Of a DNA stretch of 64,000 nt, positions 33,258 to 42,917 are shown piece by piece. How positions within the stretch are numbered: position 1 is the stretch's first letter; each line of letters opens with the position of its first letter. Under the pieces are notes generated by a model that saw nothing but the letters and a program-made list of their open reading frames with translations, was not told the origin of the DNA and searched no databases. A program made the translations under genes and the position numbers. This DNA is from Streptomyces gobiensis (lineage in GTDB: Bacteria; Actinomycetota; Actinomycetes; Streptomycetales; Streptomycetaceae), in assembly GCF_021216675.1 (NCBI RefSeq), contig NZ_CP086120.1, forward strand, positions 1,550,001 through 1,614,000. The letters run 5' to 3'.

Positions 33258-35279
33258 TCACGTCTCCTCAAAGGGATCGACCACGGCGAGCACCTGGTCC
33301 ATGGCGACGGTGCTTCCGGCGGTGACGTCCAGCTCGGTGACGGTCCCGGCGTGCGGCGCGGAGATGACGTGCTCCATCTTCATCGCCTCGACGATGAGCA
33401 GCGCCTGTCCAGCGGCGACCTCGTCCCCGACGGCCACCTTGACGACGGTGACGGTGCCCGGCATGGGGGCGGTCAGGGCGTCCACGCCGTGGGCGCCGGG
33501 GCCGCCTTGCAGTGCGGCCGCCACGGGGTCGTGGTCCTGTACGTGCCAGGAGTCGCCGTCCCGGCCGAGCCATACGCCCTCCGGGCTGGGGGCGGCGGCG
33601 AAGGTGTGCGTGGCGCCGTCCCAGATGACGGTGACGATGTCGGCGGTGGTTTCCCCAACCCCTCCCCTTCCCGGAACTGGGGGCTCCGCCCCCAGACCCC
33701 CGAGCCGGACTTCCCCGTCCGCTGCGCTGCCGCGCACCCAGACGGTCACCGGCTCCTGACCGGGCACCCGGAAGTGGTGTGCCGTCCAGGCGGCTTCGCC
33801 GCCCAGGCGCCAGCCGCTCGGCACCGAGAACGGGTCGGTCCAGCTGCCAACCACCCCGCCCGGCTCCAGCGCCGCATGCCGCAGCAGCGCGGCGGCCACG
33901 TACACCTCGCCCGGCACATCCCGTACGACCAGGCCGTCCACCTCACGCTCGACCAGCCCCGTCTCCAGCTCACCCGCCACCACCGCCGGGTGAGCCAGCA
34001 GGCGGCGCAGGAAGCCCGTGTTGGCCGGCACCCCGAGGATGACCGTGTCGGCGAGCGCGGCACGTAGCTTCCGCAGGGCCGCGGCCCGGTCCGGGCCATG
34101 GGCGATGACCTTCGACACCATCGGGTCGTAGAGGCTGCCGACCGCCGTGCCCTCGGACAGGCCGGAGTCGGTCCGTACGCCGTCGCCCTGCGGCTCACGC
34201 AGGGCGAGCACCGTGCCGCCGGAGGGCAGAAACCCCCGCGCGGGGTCTTCCGCACAGATACGGGCCTCCACCGCGTGGCCGTCCAGGGTGATGTCCGCCT
34301 GCCCGAAGGGCAGCCGCTCGCCCGCCGCGATCCGCAGCTGCCACTCCACGAGATCAAGCCCGGTAATCATCTCGGTCACCGGGTGCTCGACCTGCAGGCG
34401 GGTATTCATCTCCATGAAGAAGTACGAGGCCGGGTCGCTGCCCGGCACGATGAACTCCACCGTGCCCGCGCCGCGGTAGCCGCACGACCGGGCGGCGTTT
34501 ACCGCCGCCTCGCCCATGGCCGTCCGGATCGCCTCGTCCAGCAGTGGGCTGGGGGCCTCTTCGATGATCTTCTGGTGGCGGCGCTGGAGCGAGCACTCGC
34601 GCTCGCCGAGGTGCACCACCCCGCCATGCCCGTCGGCCAGCACCTGGATCTCGATATGCCGGGGCCGGTCGATCCACCGCTCCACCAGCAGCGTGTCGTC
34701 GCCGAAGGAGCCCCGCGCCTCGCGCCGGGCCGCCGCGATCTCCTCCGCCAGCGCCCCCTCGTCGCGCACCAGCCGCATGCCCTTGCCACCGCCGCCCGCC
34801 GAGGGCTTCAGCAGCACCGGCATTCCGGTCTTCCGGGCGGCCTCGGCCAGCTCGGCGTCGGTGAGCCCTCCCCCGGATGACCCGGGGACGACCGGCACCC
34901 CTGCCGCCCGTACCGTCTCCTTGGCGCGGATCTTGTCGCCCATCAGCTCTATCGCGTCGGCGGGCGGACCGATGAAGGTGAGCCCGGCCTCCGTCACCGC
35001 CCGGGCGAAGGCGGCGTTCTCGGCGAGGAAGCCGTAGCCGGGGTGCACGGCCTGGGCGCCGGTACGGGCGGCCGCCGCCAGCAGCGCCGCGCCGGACAGA
35101 TAGCTGTCGGCGGCGGCCGCCGGGCCGATACGTACGGCCGTATCCGCCTCCCGTACATGCAGCGCGTCGGCGTCCGCGTCGCTGTAGACGGCCACCGAGC
35201 GGATGCCCTGCGACCGCAGGGTGCGGATCACCCGGACGGCGATTTCGCCCCGGTTGGCGACCAGTACGGTGTCGAACAT
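33258..35279 (-). CDS. liuD: Biotin-dependent acyl-CoA carboxylase alpha subunit (methylcrotonyl-CoA type)
   Basis: 673 residues from ATG 35279. Biotin carboxylase domain 1-450: [48 protein letters not shown]. The BCCP domain is at the C-terminus with the biotinyl Lys in EAMKMEH. Between them, residues [18 protein letters not shown] are encoded by a copy of the dispersed repeat (33650-33712). Five more in-frame ATGs lie upstream (35297, 35315, 35324, 35333, 35342), two of them in 18-bp repeats each carrying a GGAG site, so the exact start is uncertain. Its partner is the carboxyltransferase gene just upstream. Confidence 0.9.
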   Translation of the reverse strand: MFDTVLVANRGEIAVRVIRTLRSQGIRSVAVYSDADADALHVREADTAVRIGPAAAADSYLSGAALLAAAARTGAQAVHPGYGFLAENAAFARAVTEAGLTFIGPPADAIELMGDKIRAKETVRAAGVPVVPGSSGGGLTDAELAEAARKTGMPVLLKPSAGGGGKGMRLVRDEGALAEEIAAARREARGSFGDDTLLVERWIDRPRHIEIQVLADGHGGVVHLGERECSLQRRHQKIIEEAPSPLLDEAIRTAMGEAAVNAARSCGYRGAGTVEFIVPGSDPASYFFMEMNTRLQVEHPVTEMITGLDLVEWQLRIAAGERLPFGQADITLDGHAVEARICAEDPARGFLPSGGTVLALREPQGDGVRTDSGLSEGTAVGSLYDPMVSKVIAHGPDRAAALRKLRAALADTVILGVPANTGFLRRLLAHPAVVAGELETGLVEREVDGLVVRDVPGEVYVAAALLRHAALEPGGVVGSWTDPFSVPSGWRLGGEAAWTAHHFRVPGQEPVTVWVRGSAADGEVRLGGLGAEPPVPGRGGVGETTADIVTVIWDGATHTFAAAPSPEGVWLGRDGDSWHVQDHDPVAAALQGGPGAHGVDALTAPMPGTVTVVKVAVGDEVAAGQALLIVEAMKMEHVISAPHAGTVTELDVTAGSTVAMDQVLAVVDPFEET
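33650..33712. repeat. Partial dispersed repeat inside the biotin-carboxylase gene (copy F)
   Basis: Contains TTCCCCAACCCCTCCCCTTC then GGAACTGGGGGCTCCGCCCC and CAGACCCCCGAGCC, the same module as at 45241, 57843 and (inverted) 9400, 20345 and 52150. It is in frame and adds about 20 Gly/Pro-rich residues in the linker ahead of the BCCP region. Confidence 0.8.
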
Positions 35280-35342
35280 CCCCGCCGTCTCCGTCATCCC
35301 CGCCGTCTCCGTCATCCCAGCCATCGCAGTCATCGCAGCCAT
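35280..35342 (-). repeat. Tandem 18-bp and 9-bp repeats duplicating ribosome-binding site and start codon
   Basis: On the minus strand GATGACGGAGACGGCGGG occurs twice in tandem, so a GGAG site and an in-frame ATG are repeated 18 bp apart; upstream, GCGATG-type 9-bp units add three further in-frame ATGs. All are in the 70 bp between the carboxyltransferase stop and the conserved [14 protein letters not shown] start. Confidence 0.8.
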
Positions 35343-35347
35343 TGCCC

Positions 35348-36964
35348 TCACATCCGGAATACGCCGAAGCCGGGCTGGCCGAGCGGCGCGTTGGCGCAGG
35401 CCGTGAGCGCCAGGCCCAGCACCGTGCGGGTCTCCAGCGGGTCGATCACGCCGTCGTCCCAGAGCCGTGCGGTGGCGTAGTAGGCGTTCCCCTGGGTCTC
35501 GTACTGTTCCCGTACCGGGGCCTTGAACGCCTCTTCCTCCTCCGCGCTCCACTCCTCGCCGCGCGCCTCCAGCTGATCGCGCTTGACGGTCGCCAGCACG
35601 GATGCGGCCTGCTCGCCGCCCATGACCGAGATCTTGGCGTTGGGCCACATCCACAGAAAGCGCGGTGAATAGGCCCGCCCGCACATGGAGTAGTTTCCGG
35701 CGCCATAGGATCCGCCGATGACGACCGTCAGCTTGGGCACCCGGGTACAGGCCACGGCGGTCACCATCTTGGCGCCGTGCTTGGCGATACCGCCCGCCTC
35801 GTAGTCGCGGCCGACCATAAAGCCGGAGATGTTCTGCAAGAAGAGCAGTGGCACGCCCCGCTGATCGCACAGCTCTATGAAGTGTGCGCCTTTCTGAGCG
35901 GATTCGGAGAAGAGAATGCCGTTGTTGGCGACGATACCGACCGGGTGGCCATGGATCCGGGCGAAACCGGTGACCAGGGTGCTGCCGTACTCCGCCTTGA
36001 ACTCCTGAAAGCGTGAGCCATCGGTGATCCGGGCGATCACTTCCCGTACGTCGTAGGGCGTCCGCGAGTCCACCGGCACCGCGCCATAGAGCCCGGCCGG
36101 GTCCACCTTCGGCTCCTCCACGGGCCGTACCGACCAGGGCAGCGGGCCACGCTCCGGGAGGGTCCCGACGATGTTCCGTACGATCCGCAACGCGTGCGCG
36201 TCATCCTCGGCCAGGTGATCGGTCACCCCGGAGACGCGCGCATGCACCTCGCCGCCGCCCAGCTCCTCCGCCGTGACGACCTCACCGGTCGCCGCCTTCA
36301 CCAGCGGTGGACCGCCGAGAAAGATCGTCCCCTGTTCCCGCACGATGACGGCCTCGTCGCTCATCGCGGGGACATACGCGCCACCCGCCGTGCAGGAACC
36401 GAGCACGGCGGCGATCTGCGGAATGCCCGCGCCGGACATCCGGGCCTGGTTGTAGAAAATCCGTCCGAAATGCTCACGGTCCGGGAAGACCTCGTCCTGC
36501 ATCGGCAGAAAGGCACCGCCGGAGTCCACCAGATACAGACACGGCAGCCGGTTTTCCAGCGCCACTTCCTGTGCCCGCAGATGCTTCTTCACCGTCATCG
36601 GGTAGTACGTGCCGCCCTTGACGGTGGCGTCATTGGCGACGATCAGCACCTCGCGCCCGGAAACCCGCCCGATTCCCGCGATCACCCCGGCGGCCGGTGC
36701 CTGGCCGCCGTACATCCCGTCAGCGGCCAAGGGGGCGAGCTCCAGAAAGGGTGAGCCGGGGTCCAGCAGCGAGTCCACCCGGTCACGCGGCAGCAGCTTG
36801 CCGCGCGCGGTATGCCGGGCGCGGGCCTTCTCGCCCCCGCCAAGGCGCGCCCCGGCCAGCTTCTCGCGCAGCCGCGCGGCCAGCTCCCGATGCGCGGCCT
36901 CGTTGGTACGCCACGCCTGAGATGCCGGGTCTACGGCGCTGACCAGCGGTGGTGCCTGCTGCAT
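35348..36964 (-). CDS. liuB: Acyl-CoA carboxylase carboxyltransferase (methylcrotonyl-CoA type)
   Basis: 538 residues. Two crotonase-like halves: N-terminal [55 protein letters not shown], and C-terminal [63 protein letters not shown]. The paired Gly-rich acyl-CoA and biotin sites are intact. It transfers CO2 from biotin to 3-methylcrotonyl-CoA, a specificity inferred from the HMG-CoA lyase and dehydrogenase neighbours. First gene of the operon, divergent from the TetR regulator. Confidence 0.92.
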   Translation of the reverse strand: MQQAPPLVSAVDPASQAWRTNEAAHRELAARLREKLAGARLGGGEKARARHTARGKLLPRDRVDSLLDPGSPFLELAPLAADGMYGGQAPAAGVIAGIGRVSGREVLIVANDATVKGGTYYPMTVKKHLRAQEVALENRLPCLYLVDSGGAFLPMQDEVFPDREHFGRIFYNQARMSGAGIPQIAAVLGSCTAGGAYVPAMSDEAVIVREQGTIFLGGPPLVKAATGEVVTAEELGGGEVHARVSGVTDHLAEDDAHALRIVRNIVGTLPERGPLPWSVRPVEEPKVDPAGLYGAVPVDSRTPYDVREVIARITDGSRFQEFKAEYGSTLVTGFARIHGHPVGIVANNGILFSESAQKGAHFIELCDQRGVPLLFLQNISGFMVGRDYEAGGIAKHGAKMVTAVACTRVPKLTVVIGGSYGAGNYSMCGRAYSPRFLWMWPNAKISVMGGEQAASVLATVKRDQLEARGEEWSAEEEEAFKAPVREQYETQGNAYYATARLWDDGVIDPLETRTVLGLALTACANAPLGQPGFGVFRM

Positions 36965-36993
36965 GCCCTGAGCCCCCTTGCTCGCGGTTAATA

Positions 36994-37022
36994 AGCGTTA
37001 ACCTGCTTCCCAGGTTAACGCT
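36994..37022. promoter_or_regulatory. Operator for the liu-type TetR regulator
   Basis: Perfect inverted repeat with 12-bp arms AGCGTTAACCTG and CAGGTTAACGCT around CTTCC, between the divergent carboxyltransferase (start 36964) and TetR (start 37052) genes. It overlaps the putative TetR -35 region. Confidence 0.8.
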
Positions 37023-37044
37023 GGCTAACACCGTTGTCTAGAAT
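37015..37044 (+). promoter_or_regulatory. Promoter of the TetR gene, probably giving a leaderless mRNA
   Basis: TTAACG (37015-37020) and TAGAAT (37039-37044) are separated by 18 bp, and the ATG begins 8 bp after the -10 element. Transcription would therefore start at or next to the start codon; no Shine-Dalgarno is present. Confidence 0.55.
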
Positions 37045-37051
37045 CGTCTTC

Positions 37052-37696
37052 ATGAGCACGAAAACCGGGCCCGGCGGGCTCACCCCGCCCGCCGCCCCGA
37101 ACCGCCGCCGGGAGCAGATCCTGCGTGAGGCAGCCCGCCTCTTCGCTGAGCGCGGCTTCCATGGCGTCGGTGTCGATGAGATAGGCGCGGCTGTCGGCAT
37201 CAGCGGCCCCGGCCTCTACCGCCACTTCGCGGGCAAGGACGCGATGCTGGCCGAGCTGCTGGTCGGTATCAGCGAGCGGCTGCACACGGGCGGCCGGATG
37301 CGGCTGGCCGAGGCGCGCGCCGCCGGACTCACCCCGGAGGCGGCCCTCGACGCGCTGATCGAGGGCCATATCGACTTCGCCCTCGATGACCGCTCGCTGA
37401 TCACCCTGCACGACCGTGAGCTCGACCGGCTGCGCGACGCCGACCGCCGAAGGGTCCGCCAGCTCCAGCGGCAGTACGTAGAGCTCTGGGTCGGGGTCGT
37501 ACGGGAGGTCCACCCCGCGCTGCCGGAGCAGGAGGCCCGGATCGCGGTGCACGCCGTCTTCGGCCTGCTCAACTCAACCCCGCATCTGAGCCGCCCCGCC
37601 GCGCTGCCGAGCCGCGAGGTGACGGCCGCGCTGCTGCACCGTCTCGCCCGGGGTGCCTTCACAGCAGCTGAACGCCCTTGCTCGCCAGATAGCTGA
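37052..37696 (+). CDS. TetR-family regulator of the leucine-catabolism operon
   Basis: 214 residues from ATG 37052; a TTG at 37034 is in frame but lies across the promoter. HTH at about 20-62: ILREAARLFAERGFHGVGVDEIGAAVGISGPGLYRHFAGKDAM (in pieces: REAARLFAERGFHGV, GAAVGISGPGLYRHF). C-terminal domain of TetR_C_33-like type. The 29-bp inverted repeat at 36994 and the divergent carboxylase operon are its likely targets, with an acyl-CoA intermediate as plausible ligand. The 3' end overlaps the convergent M23 gene by 38 bp. Confidence 0.87.
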   Translation: MSTKTGPGGLTPPAAPNRRREQILREAARLFAERGFHGVGVDEIGAAVGISGPGLYRHFAGKDAMLAELLVGISERLHTGGRMRLAEARAAGLTPEAALDALIEGHIDFALDDRSLITLHDRELDRLRDADRRRVRQLQRQYVELWVGVVREVHPALPEQEARIAVHAVFGLLNSTPHLSRPAALPSREVTAALLHRLARGAFTAAERPCSPDS

Positions 37697-38228
37697 CGGG
37701 GTCGATGTCCGAGCCGTAGTCCCGCTTGGTGCGTACCTCGAAGTGCAGATGGGGGCCGGTGGTCCGGCCGCTGGCACCGGTTTCCCCCAGGAGGGTTCTG
37801 GCCTGCACCTTCGCCGCTTTCTTGACCGAGATCTTGGACAGATGGGCGCTGAGGACAAAGTGGCCGTCATCCATCCGCAGCATCACCGCGTAGCCGTACT
37901 CCGAGTAGTACCGGGCGATGTCCACCGTGCCGGAGCTCACGGCGTAGACGGGGGTCCCGGCCGGTACCGCGAAGTCGATCCCGGTGTGATGACCCGCCAG
38001 CCACTTGCCCTTGATGCCATAGGCGGCGGAGACGGGGTACTTGTCCGACAGCGGGCGGGTCCAGACCGGCGGCCCGCCCAGCGGTTCATCCAGCTCACCG
38101 GACCCCGCTGACGCGCGGTGCGCACAGCCCAGTGCCGGGAGGAGCCCCAGTGCCGCCAGCGCACCACCTCGCAGCAGGATCCCCCGCCGGGGCAGCGTTC
38201 CTTGCCAGTCTCCACCCTGTGTACACAT
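37659..38228 (-). CDS. M23 peptidase, twin-arginine-type lipoprotein
   Basis: 189 residues from ATG 38228 (GGAGG 8 nt upstream). A signal region PRRGILLRGGALAALGLLPA ends in lipobox LPALGC; the RR pair suggests Tat export and lipid anchoring. The LytM/M23 zinc-endopeptidase core follows: HHTGIDFAVPAGTPVYAVSSG, YAVMLRMDDG, HLSKISVKKA and GPHLHFEVR, with His and Asp ligands present. M23 enzymes cut peptidoglycan cross-bridges or bind the wall. It stands alone on the minus strand. The 243-bp gap up to the next gene holds nothing I can support. Confidence 0.88.
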   Translation of the reverse strand: MCTQGGDWQGTLPRRGILLRGGALAALGLLPALGCAHRASAGSGELDEPLGGPPVWTRPLSDKYPVSAAYGIKGKWLAGHHTGIDFAVPAGTPVYAVSSGTVDIARYYSEYGYAVMLRMDDGHFVLSAHLSKISVKKAAKVQARTLLGETGASGRTTGPHLHFEVRTKRDYGSDIDPVSYLASKGVQLL

Positions 38229-38471
38229 CCGGCCGTCCTCCCGTGCAGCGATGTCTTCACTGCGAGGACACGCCAGCCACCGGGCCGCTGCATCTTCTGG
38301 GCCGCCCGCCAAAGGACCGAACGGCGTACGCCACATCCGCCCCTGGATCGCCGGATAAGGCTCCTGCCTGGTGAGTTGTCACACCGGAAGCCATCCTGCG
38401 CAGCTCGCCCCGTACAGGTGAATGGAGTGGACCATTACCGGTAAATCAGGACTTCACGACTTCACGGGCGG

Positions 38472-39254
38472 TCAGTTGCACCACCAGAGGATGCAGTTGG
38501 TCTCCGAGGGCTCCGGCTCGGGAGGTGGTGGGGTGGAGGCGGGTGGTGGGGGCTCGGGCTGACTGGTGCGCGTCGACGACGGTCTGGGGGCGGGGCCCTG
38601 GGTCCCCGGAACCGCGGAGGTGGTGGCCGTAGCTGAGGAGGGCTCAGCGGACGCCCCCTCGCCGGGGCTGGCGGAGGCGGAGGCGGACGCGGAGGCGGAA
38701 TCCATGACGCTGTCCGTGGGGGTGGCCTCGGGCCTGTCGGGCTGCTCGGCTATCGTGTCCGCCGGGCCTGTCTCCGGCAGAACACCCTCCTGGGGGGAGT
38801 CGGAGGGCACGGCCGTACTACCGCCCCCGTCGGGCTCCTGTCCGGGCAGCACATCACCGGCTTCGACAGCTATGCCGGTGAAGACGGAGCTGATGATGGC
38901 CGCGCCGATGGCAATACGCCGCCGCTTACCGCGTCGGCTCGCCCGGTGCGAGGCACGCCGCGACGCCCGGCCGGACGGGGATTCCGCTTCCGGTTCGTGG
39001 GCTGGTTCGCGGGGCGCTTCATGGGCTGGTTCGTGGACCGGTTCTTGGACCGGCTGGGGGAAGGGTTCGTGGACCGGCTGGCGGAACGGTACGCCTGCCG
39101 GTTGCCAACCCGGACCGGGTTCCGCTTCTGGCCCCGCTCGTGGACCTGGGGCGGTCTGCCGCAGCGGCATCGGCGCACCTGCCTGTGCCTGGCCGCACCC
39201 CGGGCACACCAGAGCCCCGTTGAGGTGGCGGCAGCAGGTCAGGCAGTAATCCAC
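38472..39254 (-). CDS. Zinc-ribbon membrane protein with long low-complexity exterior (SCO2400-like)
   Basis: 260 residues from a GTG at 39254 (GGAG 8 nt upstream). It starts MDYCLTCCRHLNGALVCPGCG, a zinc ribbon, then a Pro/Glu-rich segment with near-tandem repeats of PVHEP/PAHEP type, a basic RASRRASHRASRRGKRRR, one transmembrane helix (IAIGAAIISSVFTGIAV), then a Ser/Ala/Pro-rich region and a C-terminal CILWWCN. The layout matches a family I know as SCO2400-like proteins of unknown function. The C-terminal Cys-Trp-Cys is unusual and probably disulfide-bonded outside. Confidence 0.75.
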   Translation of the reverse strand: MDYCLTCCRHLNGALVCPGCGQAQAGAPMPLRQTAPGPRAGPEAEPGPGWQPAGVPFRQPVHEPFPQPVQEPVHEPAHEAPREPAHEPEAESPSGRASRRASHRASRRGKRRRIAIGAAIISSVFTGIAVEAGDVLPGQEPDGGGSTAVPSDSPQEGVLPETGPADTIAEQPDRPEATPTDSVMDSASASASASASPGEGASAEPSSATATTSAVPGTQGPAPRPSSTRTSQPEPPPPASTPPPPEPEPSETNCILWWCN

Positions 39255-39390
39255 AGGACCGTCTCCAGCGGCGGGCAGCGAGGTGGCGGCCACCATACTG
39301 GGTAGTCGTAAACAGCAGGAGTCCTGCCCTCGCACTCCTTCCGCCGGGGCCCTGATTCATTCCGTTTCGGGGTGCTCTGGCTGTCCACCA

Positions 39391-40419
39391 TCAGGATGAA
39401 CCGCGCTGGATCAGCTCTGTCGGCAGCATCGTCCCGCCCACGGGCGAGTCTCGCCGCGCGAGCCGCGCCAGCAGCGTGCGGGCCATCTCCTGACCCATCT
39501 CCTCGATCGGCTGCCGGACACTCGTCAGCGGTGGATCCATATGGCGGGCTACGGCTGAGTCATCGAAGCCGACAAGCGCCACCTCCCCGGGCACTGAACG
39601 GTGTGCCTCGCGCAGGGCCAGCCGCGCGCCGGAGGCCATCACATCGGAGGCGCAGAAGACGGCGTCCAGCTCCGGGCGCCGAGCCAGCAGCTCCCGCATG
39701 GCGCGGTGTCCGCCGTCCTCGGTGAAGTCGCCATCGGCGATCAAGAGCTCATCCGGCGTCCGTCCGGCCGTATGCAGCGCCGCACGGTAGCCCGCCACTC
39801 GGCACTGGGCGACATACATATCCAGTGGCCCGGTGATGGTGGCGATCGTTCGGCGCCCGCGGTCGATCAGATGCTCGACGGCGGCCCGAGCGCCGCCGAC
39901 ATTGTCGGAGTCGACATACGGCACCGACTCCCCGCCGGAGCGACGGCCGCCCAGTACGGCGGGCATCTCGATCCGCTCCAGCAGATCCGGCAGCGGATCA
40001 TCGGCGTGTACGGAGACCAGCAGCACACCGTCGATCCGGTGCGCGGAGGCGAAATGTGCGAACCGCTCCCGCTCCTTCGGCGTACGGATGAGGGTGAGCA
40101 GCAGCTGTATGTCCGTATCCGCGAGCACCGAGCTGACGCCGCGGACGATGCCGGAGAAGTACGGCTCGGCGAAGAGCCGGGTCTCGGGCTCAGGTATGAC
40201 CAGGGCGACCGCGTCCGCGCTGCCGGCCGCCAGGGCGCGGGCGGCGCGGTTGGGGATGTAGCCCAGTTCAGTGACGGCGGCCTGGACGGCGGCCCGGGTC
40301 TGTTCGCTGACCCTCGGGGAGCCATTGATCACCCGGGAGACGGTCCCCCGGCCGACCCCCGCACGCGCCGCGACCTGCTCCAATGTGGGTCTGCCCCGCC
40401 CCGTACGGCGCATCGCCAT
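39391..40419 (-). CDS. cebR: CebR, LacI-family cellobiose repressor
   Basis: 342 residues. The LacI HTH is at 12-35 (PTLEQVAARAGVGRGTVSRV), the hinge helix at RAARALA, then the periplasmic-binding-like ligand domain with DGVLLVSVHADDP, YVDSDNVGGARAAVEHLI and DAVFCASDVMASGARLAL. It is divergent from cebE across 178 bp containing a perfect TGGGAGCGCTCCCA. CebR represses the cellobiose/cellotriose uptake and hydrolysis genes and releases DNA when cello-oligosaccharides bind; in S. scabies it also controls virulence. Confidence 0.93.
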   Translation of the reverse strand: MAMRRTGRGRPTLEQVAARAGVGRGTVSRVINGSPRVSEQTRAAVQAAVTELGYIPNRAARALAAGSADAVALVIPEPETRLFAEPYFSGIVRGVSSVLADTDIQLLLTLIRTPKERERFAHFASAHRIDGVLLVSVHADDPLPDLLERIEMPAVLGGRRSGGESVPYVDSDNVGGARAAVEHLIDRGRRTIATITGPLDMYVAQCRVAGYRAALHTAGRTPDELLIADGDFTEDGGHRAMRELLARRPELDAVFCASDVMASGARLALREAHRSVPGEVALVGFDDSAVARHMDPPLTSVRQPIEEMGQEMARTLLARLARRDSPVGGTMLPTELIQRGSS

Positions 40420-40540
40420 GCCTGCCTCCCCTGCAGTATTCGCATGTACTGATCATTCAACTGCACGGCGTTTCTCAGTAGTTGTCGTCCGCCGCCTTGA
40501 CACTCTCTCAGGTGTCCGGAACTCTTCAACTCATCATATC

Positions 40541-40554
40541 TGGGAGCGCTCCCA
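40541..40554. promoter_or_regulatory. CebR operator upstream of cebE
   Basis: Perfect 14-bp palindrome TGGGAGCGCTCCCA, identical to the published CebR consensus, 44 bp before the cebE start codon. Confidence 0.93.
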
Positions 40555-40597
40555 ACGGACCTGACCCTTTCACATCCCGTACGTTCGGGAGGACGCG

Positions 40598-41881
40598 ATG
40601 CACGGCAGGATCCACCCATGTCTGACCATCAGCCTGGCCGCCGCACTGCTCGCCGGGTGCGCCTCGGACAGCTCGGACGGAACTGACAACAAGGTCACGC
40701 TCTCCATCGGTGTCTTCGGGGTCTTCGGCTATAAGCAGGCCGGACTCTACGACGAGTACGAGAAGCTCAATCCGCATGTGAAGATCAAGGAGAACTCCAC
40801 CGAGCGGAACGAGGACTACTATCCGGCGCTGCTCCAGCATCTCTCCGCAGGCAGCGGGCTCGACGACATTCAGGCCGTCGAGGTCAGCAATATCAATGAG
40901 CTGGCCACCATTCAGGCGGCCAAGTTCGTTGATATGGCGAAGGCCGAAGGGGTTGAGGAGAGCAGTTATCTGCCCTGGAAGTGGGAGCAGGCCAAGGCCG
41001 AGGACGGCAGGGTCATCGGGGTCGGGACGGACATCGGCCCCATGGGCGTCTGCTATCGCAAGGATCTCTTCGCCAAGGCGGGACTGCCGACCGAGCGCGC
41101 CGAGGTCGGCACAATGTGGCGGGGCGACTGGGAGAAGTACGTCGACGCCGGTGAGACGTATATGAAGAACGCCCCCAAGGGCACCAGTTTTATGGATGGC
41201 GCGGCAGGCCTCTACAACGGCTCCATCTCCAGCTACGCCGAGAAGAACTACAACGCCGACGGTGAGCTGATCTACCGGAAGAGCAAGGCCGTCAAGGCCT
41301 CCTGGGAGCTGGCGATGCGGGCCATCGAGGGGAAGATGACCGCCCGGCTCAAGCAGTTCGACACGGCCTGGGACCAGGCCTACGCCAATGGCACCTTCGC
41401 CACCGTCGTCTGCCCCTCCTGGATGCTCGGCTATATCAAGGAGAAGTCCGGGAAGAAGGGCGAGAACCAGTGGGATGTGGCACCCGCGCCCAAGCCCGCC
41501 AACTGGGGCGGTTCCTTCCTGACCGTGCCGGAGAGCGGAAAGAACAAGGACGAGGCGGTCAAGCTCGCCGCCTGGCTGACCGCGCCCAGGCAGCAGGCGA
41601 AGCTCTTCTCCGCACAGGCCAGCTTCCCCAGCTCCGCGGCCGCACTGGAGCTGCCCGAAGTGAAGGGCGCCAAGCATGGCTACTTCGGCAATGCCCCCAT
41701 CGGGGAGATCTTCTCTTCGGCAGCCAAGGGCATTCCGACCGCGATACTGGGCCCCAAGGACCAGATCATCGGGCAGAACATCTCCGATGTCGGCATCCTC
41801 CAGGTCGAGCAGCAGGGCAAGTCGCCCGAGGCGGGCTGGAAGGCCGCGGTGAAGAAGATCAACGACGCGGTCGACGAGTGA
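40598..41881 (+). CDS. cebE: CebE, cellobiose/cellotriose-binding lipoprotein
   Basis: 427 residues with a short signal peptide and lipobox LAGC (Cys21). Solute-binding protein family 1: VTLSIGVFGVFGYKQAGLYD, a Trp-rich mid region (LPWKWEQA, MWRGDWEKY) typical of oligosaccharide stacking, and a C-terminal GNAPIGEIFSSA. It binds cello-oligosaccharides outside the membrane and delivers them to CebFG. The ATPase (MsiK in Streptomyces) is encoded elsewhere. Regulated by the upstream CebR site. Confidence 0.93.
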   Translation: MHGRIHPCLTISLAAALLAGCASDSSDGTDNKVTLSIGVFGVFGYKQAGLYDEYEKLNPHVKIKENSTERNEDYYPALLQHLSAGSGLDDIQAVEVSNINELATIQAAKFVDMAKAEGVEESSYLPWKWEQAKAEDGRVIGVGTDIGPMGVCYRKDLFAKAGLPTERAEVGTMWRGDWEKYVDAGETYMKNAPKGTSFMDGAAGLYNGSISSYAEKNYNADGELIYRKSKAVKASWELAMRAIEGKMTARLKQFDTAWDQAYANGTFATVVCPSWMLGYIKEKSGKKGENQWDVAPAPKPANWGGSFLTVPESGKNKDEAVKLAAWLTAPRQQAKLFSAQASFPSSAAALELPEVKGAKHGYFGNAPIGEIFSSAAKGIPTAILGPKDQIIGQNISDVGILQVEQQGKSPEAGWKAAVKKINDAVDE

Positions 41882-41894
41882 CCGGGGCCGTCGT

Positions 41895-42905
41895 ATGACC
41901 TCCGAACGCCTCGACACCGCGCCCACCGCTCCGCCGCAGGGCGCGGTACCGCTTCCTCCGCTCCGGCCCGGACCGGCCGCCGGGCGGGAGCAGCGCAGGG
42001 CCGCACGGCGCAGCCGCCGCTATCAGCGAGACGCCCGCTGGAGCCCGTACGCGCTCATCGCGCCGTTCTTTGTCTTCTTCGCCGCCTTTGGGCTCTTCCC
42101 GCTGCTCTATACGGGCTGGGCCTCACTGCACCGGGTCTCGCTACACACCCCGACCCGGATGGAGTGGGCCGGGCTGCACAACTACACCCGGCTGCTGGAG
42201 GATGAGTTCTTCTGGAACGCCCTGCGCAACACCTTCACCATCGGGCTCATCTCCACCGTGCCGCAGCTGCTGATGGCGCTCGGCCTGGCACATCTGCTCA
42301 ACTACCGGCTCCATGGCTCCATGTTCTTCAGGGTCGCGATGCTCACCCCGTACGCCACCTCGGTGGCCGCCGCCACGCTGGTCTTCGCGATGCTCTACGG
42401 GCGCGACTTCGGGATGATCAACTGGGCCCTGGGCCTGGTGGGCATCGACAGTATCGACTGGGAGAGCGGCACCTGGACCTCACAGGCAGCGGTCTCCACG
42501 ATCGTCATCTGGCGCTGGACCGGCTACAACGCGCTGATCTATCTCGCCGCGATGCAGGCCGTGCCGGACGACCTCTATGAGTCGGCGGCGCTCGACGGGG
42601 CCTCACGCTGGCAGCAGTTCATCCATGTCACGATCCCCTCACTGCGGCCGACCATCCTGTTCACCGTGGTCGTCTCGACGATCGGCGCGACGCAGCTCTT
42701 CGGTGAACCACTGCTGTTCGGCGGTTCCCAGACCGGTGGCGCCTCGCACCAGTACCAGACCCTGGGGCTCTACCTCTATGAACAGGGCTGGTTCAACTAC
42801 CACTTGGGCCGGGCCGCCGCCATCGCCTGGTCGATGTTCCTGATCCTGATCGTGATCGGCCTGCTCTACTGGCTGGTCGCCCGACGGCTGCGGAAAAGCC
42901 ACTGA
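41895..42905 (+). CDS. cebF: CebF, cellobiose ABC transporter permease
   Basis: 336 residues with six predicted helices after a basic 45-residue leader. The binding-protein-dependent permease EAA loop is seen as LYESAALDGASRWQQFIHVT then IPSLRP, where the MsiK-type ATPase docks. It starts 13 bp after cebE. It forms the membrane channel with CebG. Confidence 0.93.
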   Translation: MTSERLDTAPTAPPQGAVPLPPLRPGPAAGREQRRAARRSRRYQRDARWSPYALIAPFFVFFAAFGLFPLLYTGWASLHRVSLHTPTRMEWAGLHNYTRLLEDEFFWNALRNTFTIGLISTVPQLLMALGLAHLLNYRLHGSMFFRVAMLTPYATSVAAATLVFAMLYGRDFGMINWALGLVGIDSIDWESGTWTSQAAVSTIVIWRWTGYNALIYLAAMQAVPDDLYESAALDGASRWQQFIHVTIPSLRPTILFTVVVSTIGATQLFGEPLLFGGSQTGGASHQYQTLGLYLYEQGWFNYHLGRAAAIAWSMFLILIVIGLLYWLVARRLRKSH

Positions 42906-42917
42906 GGGGGATCCATC

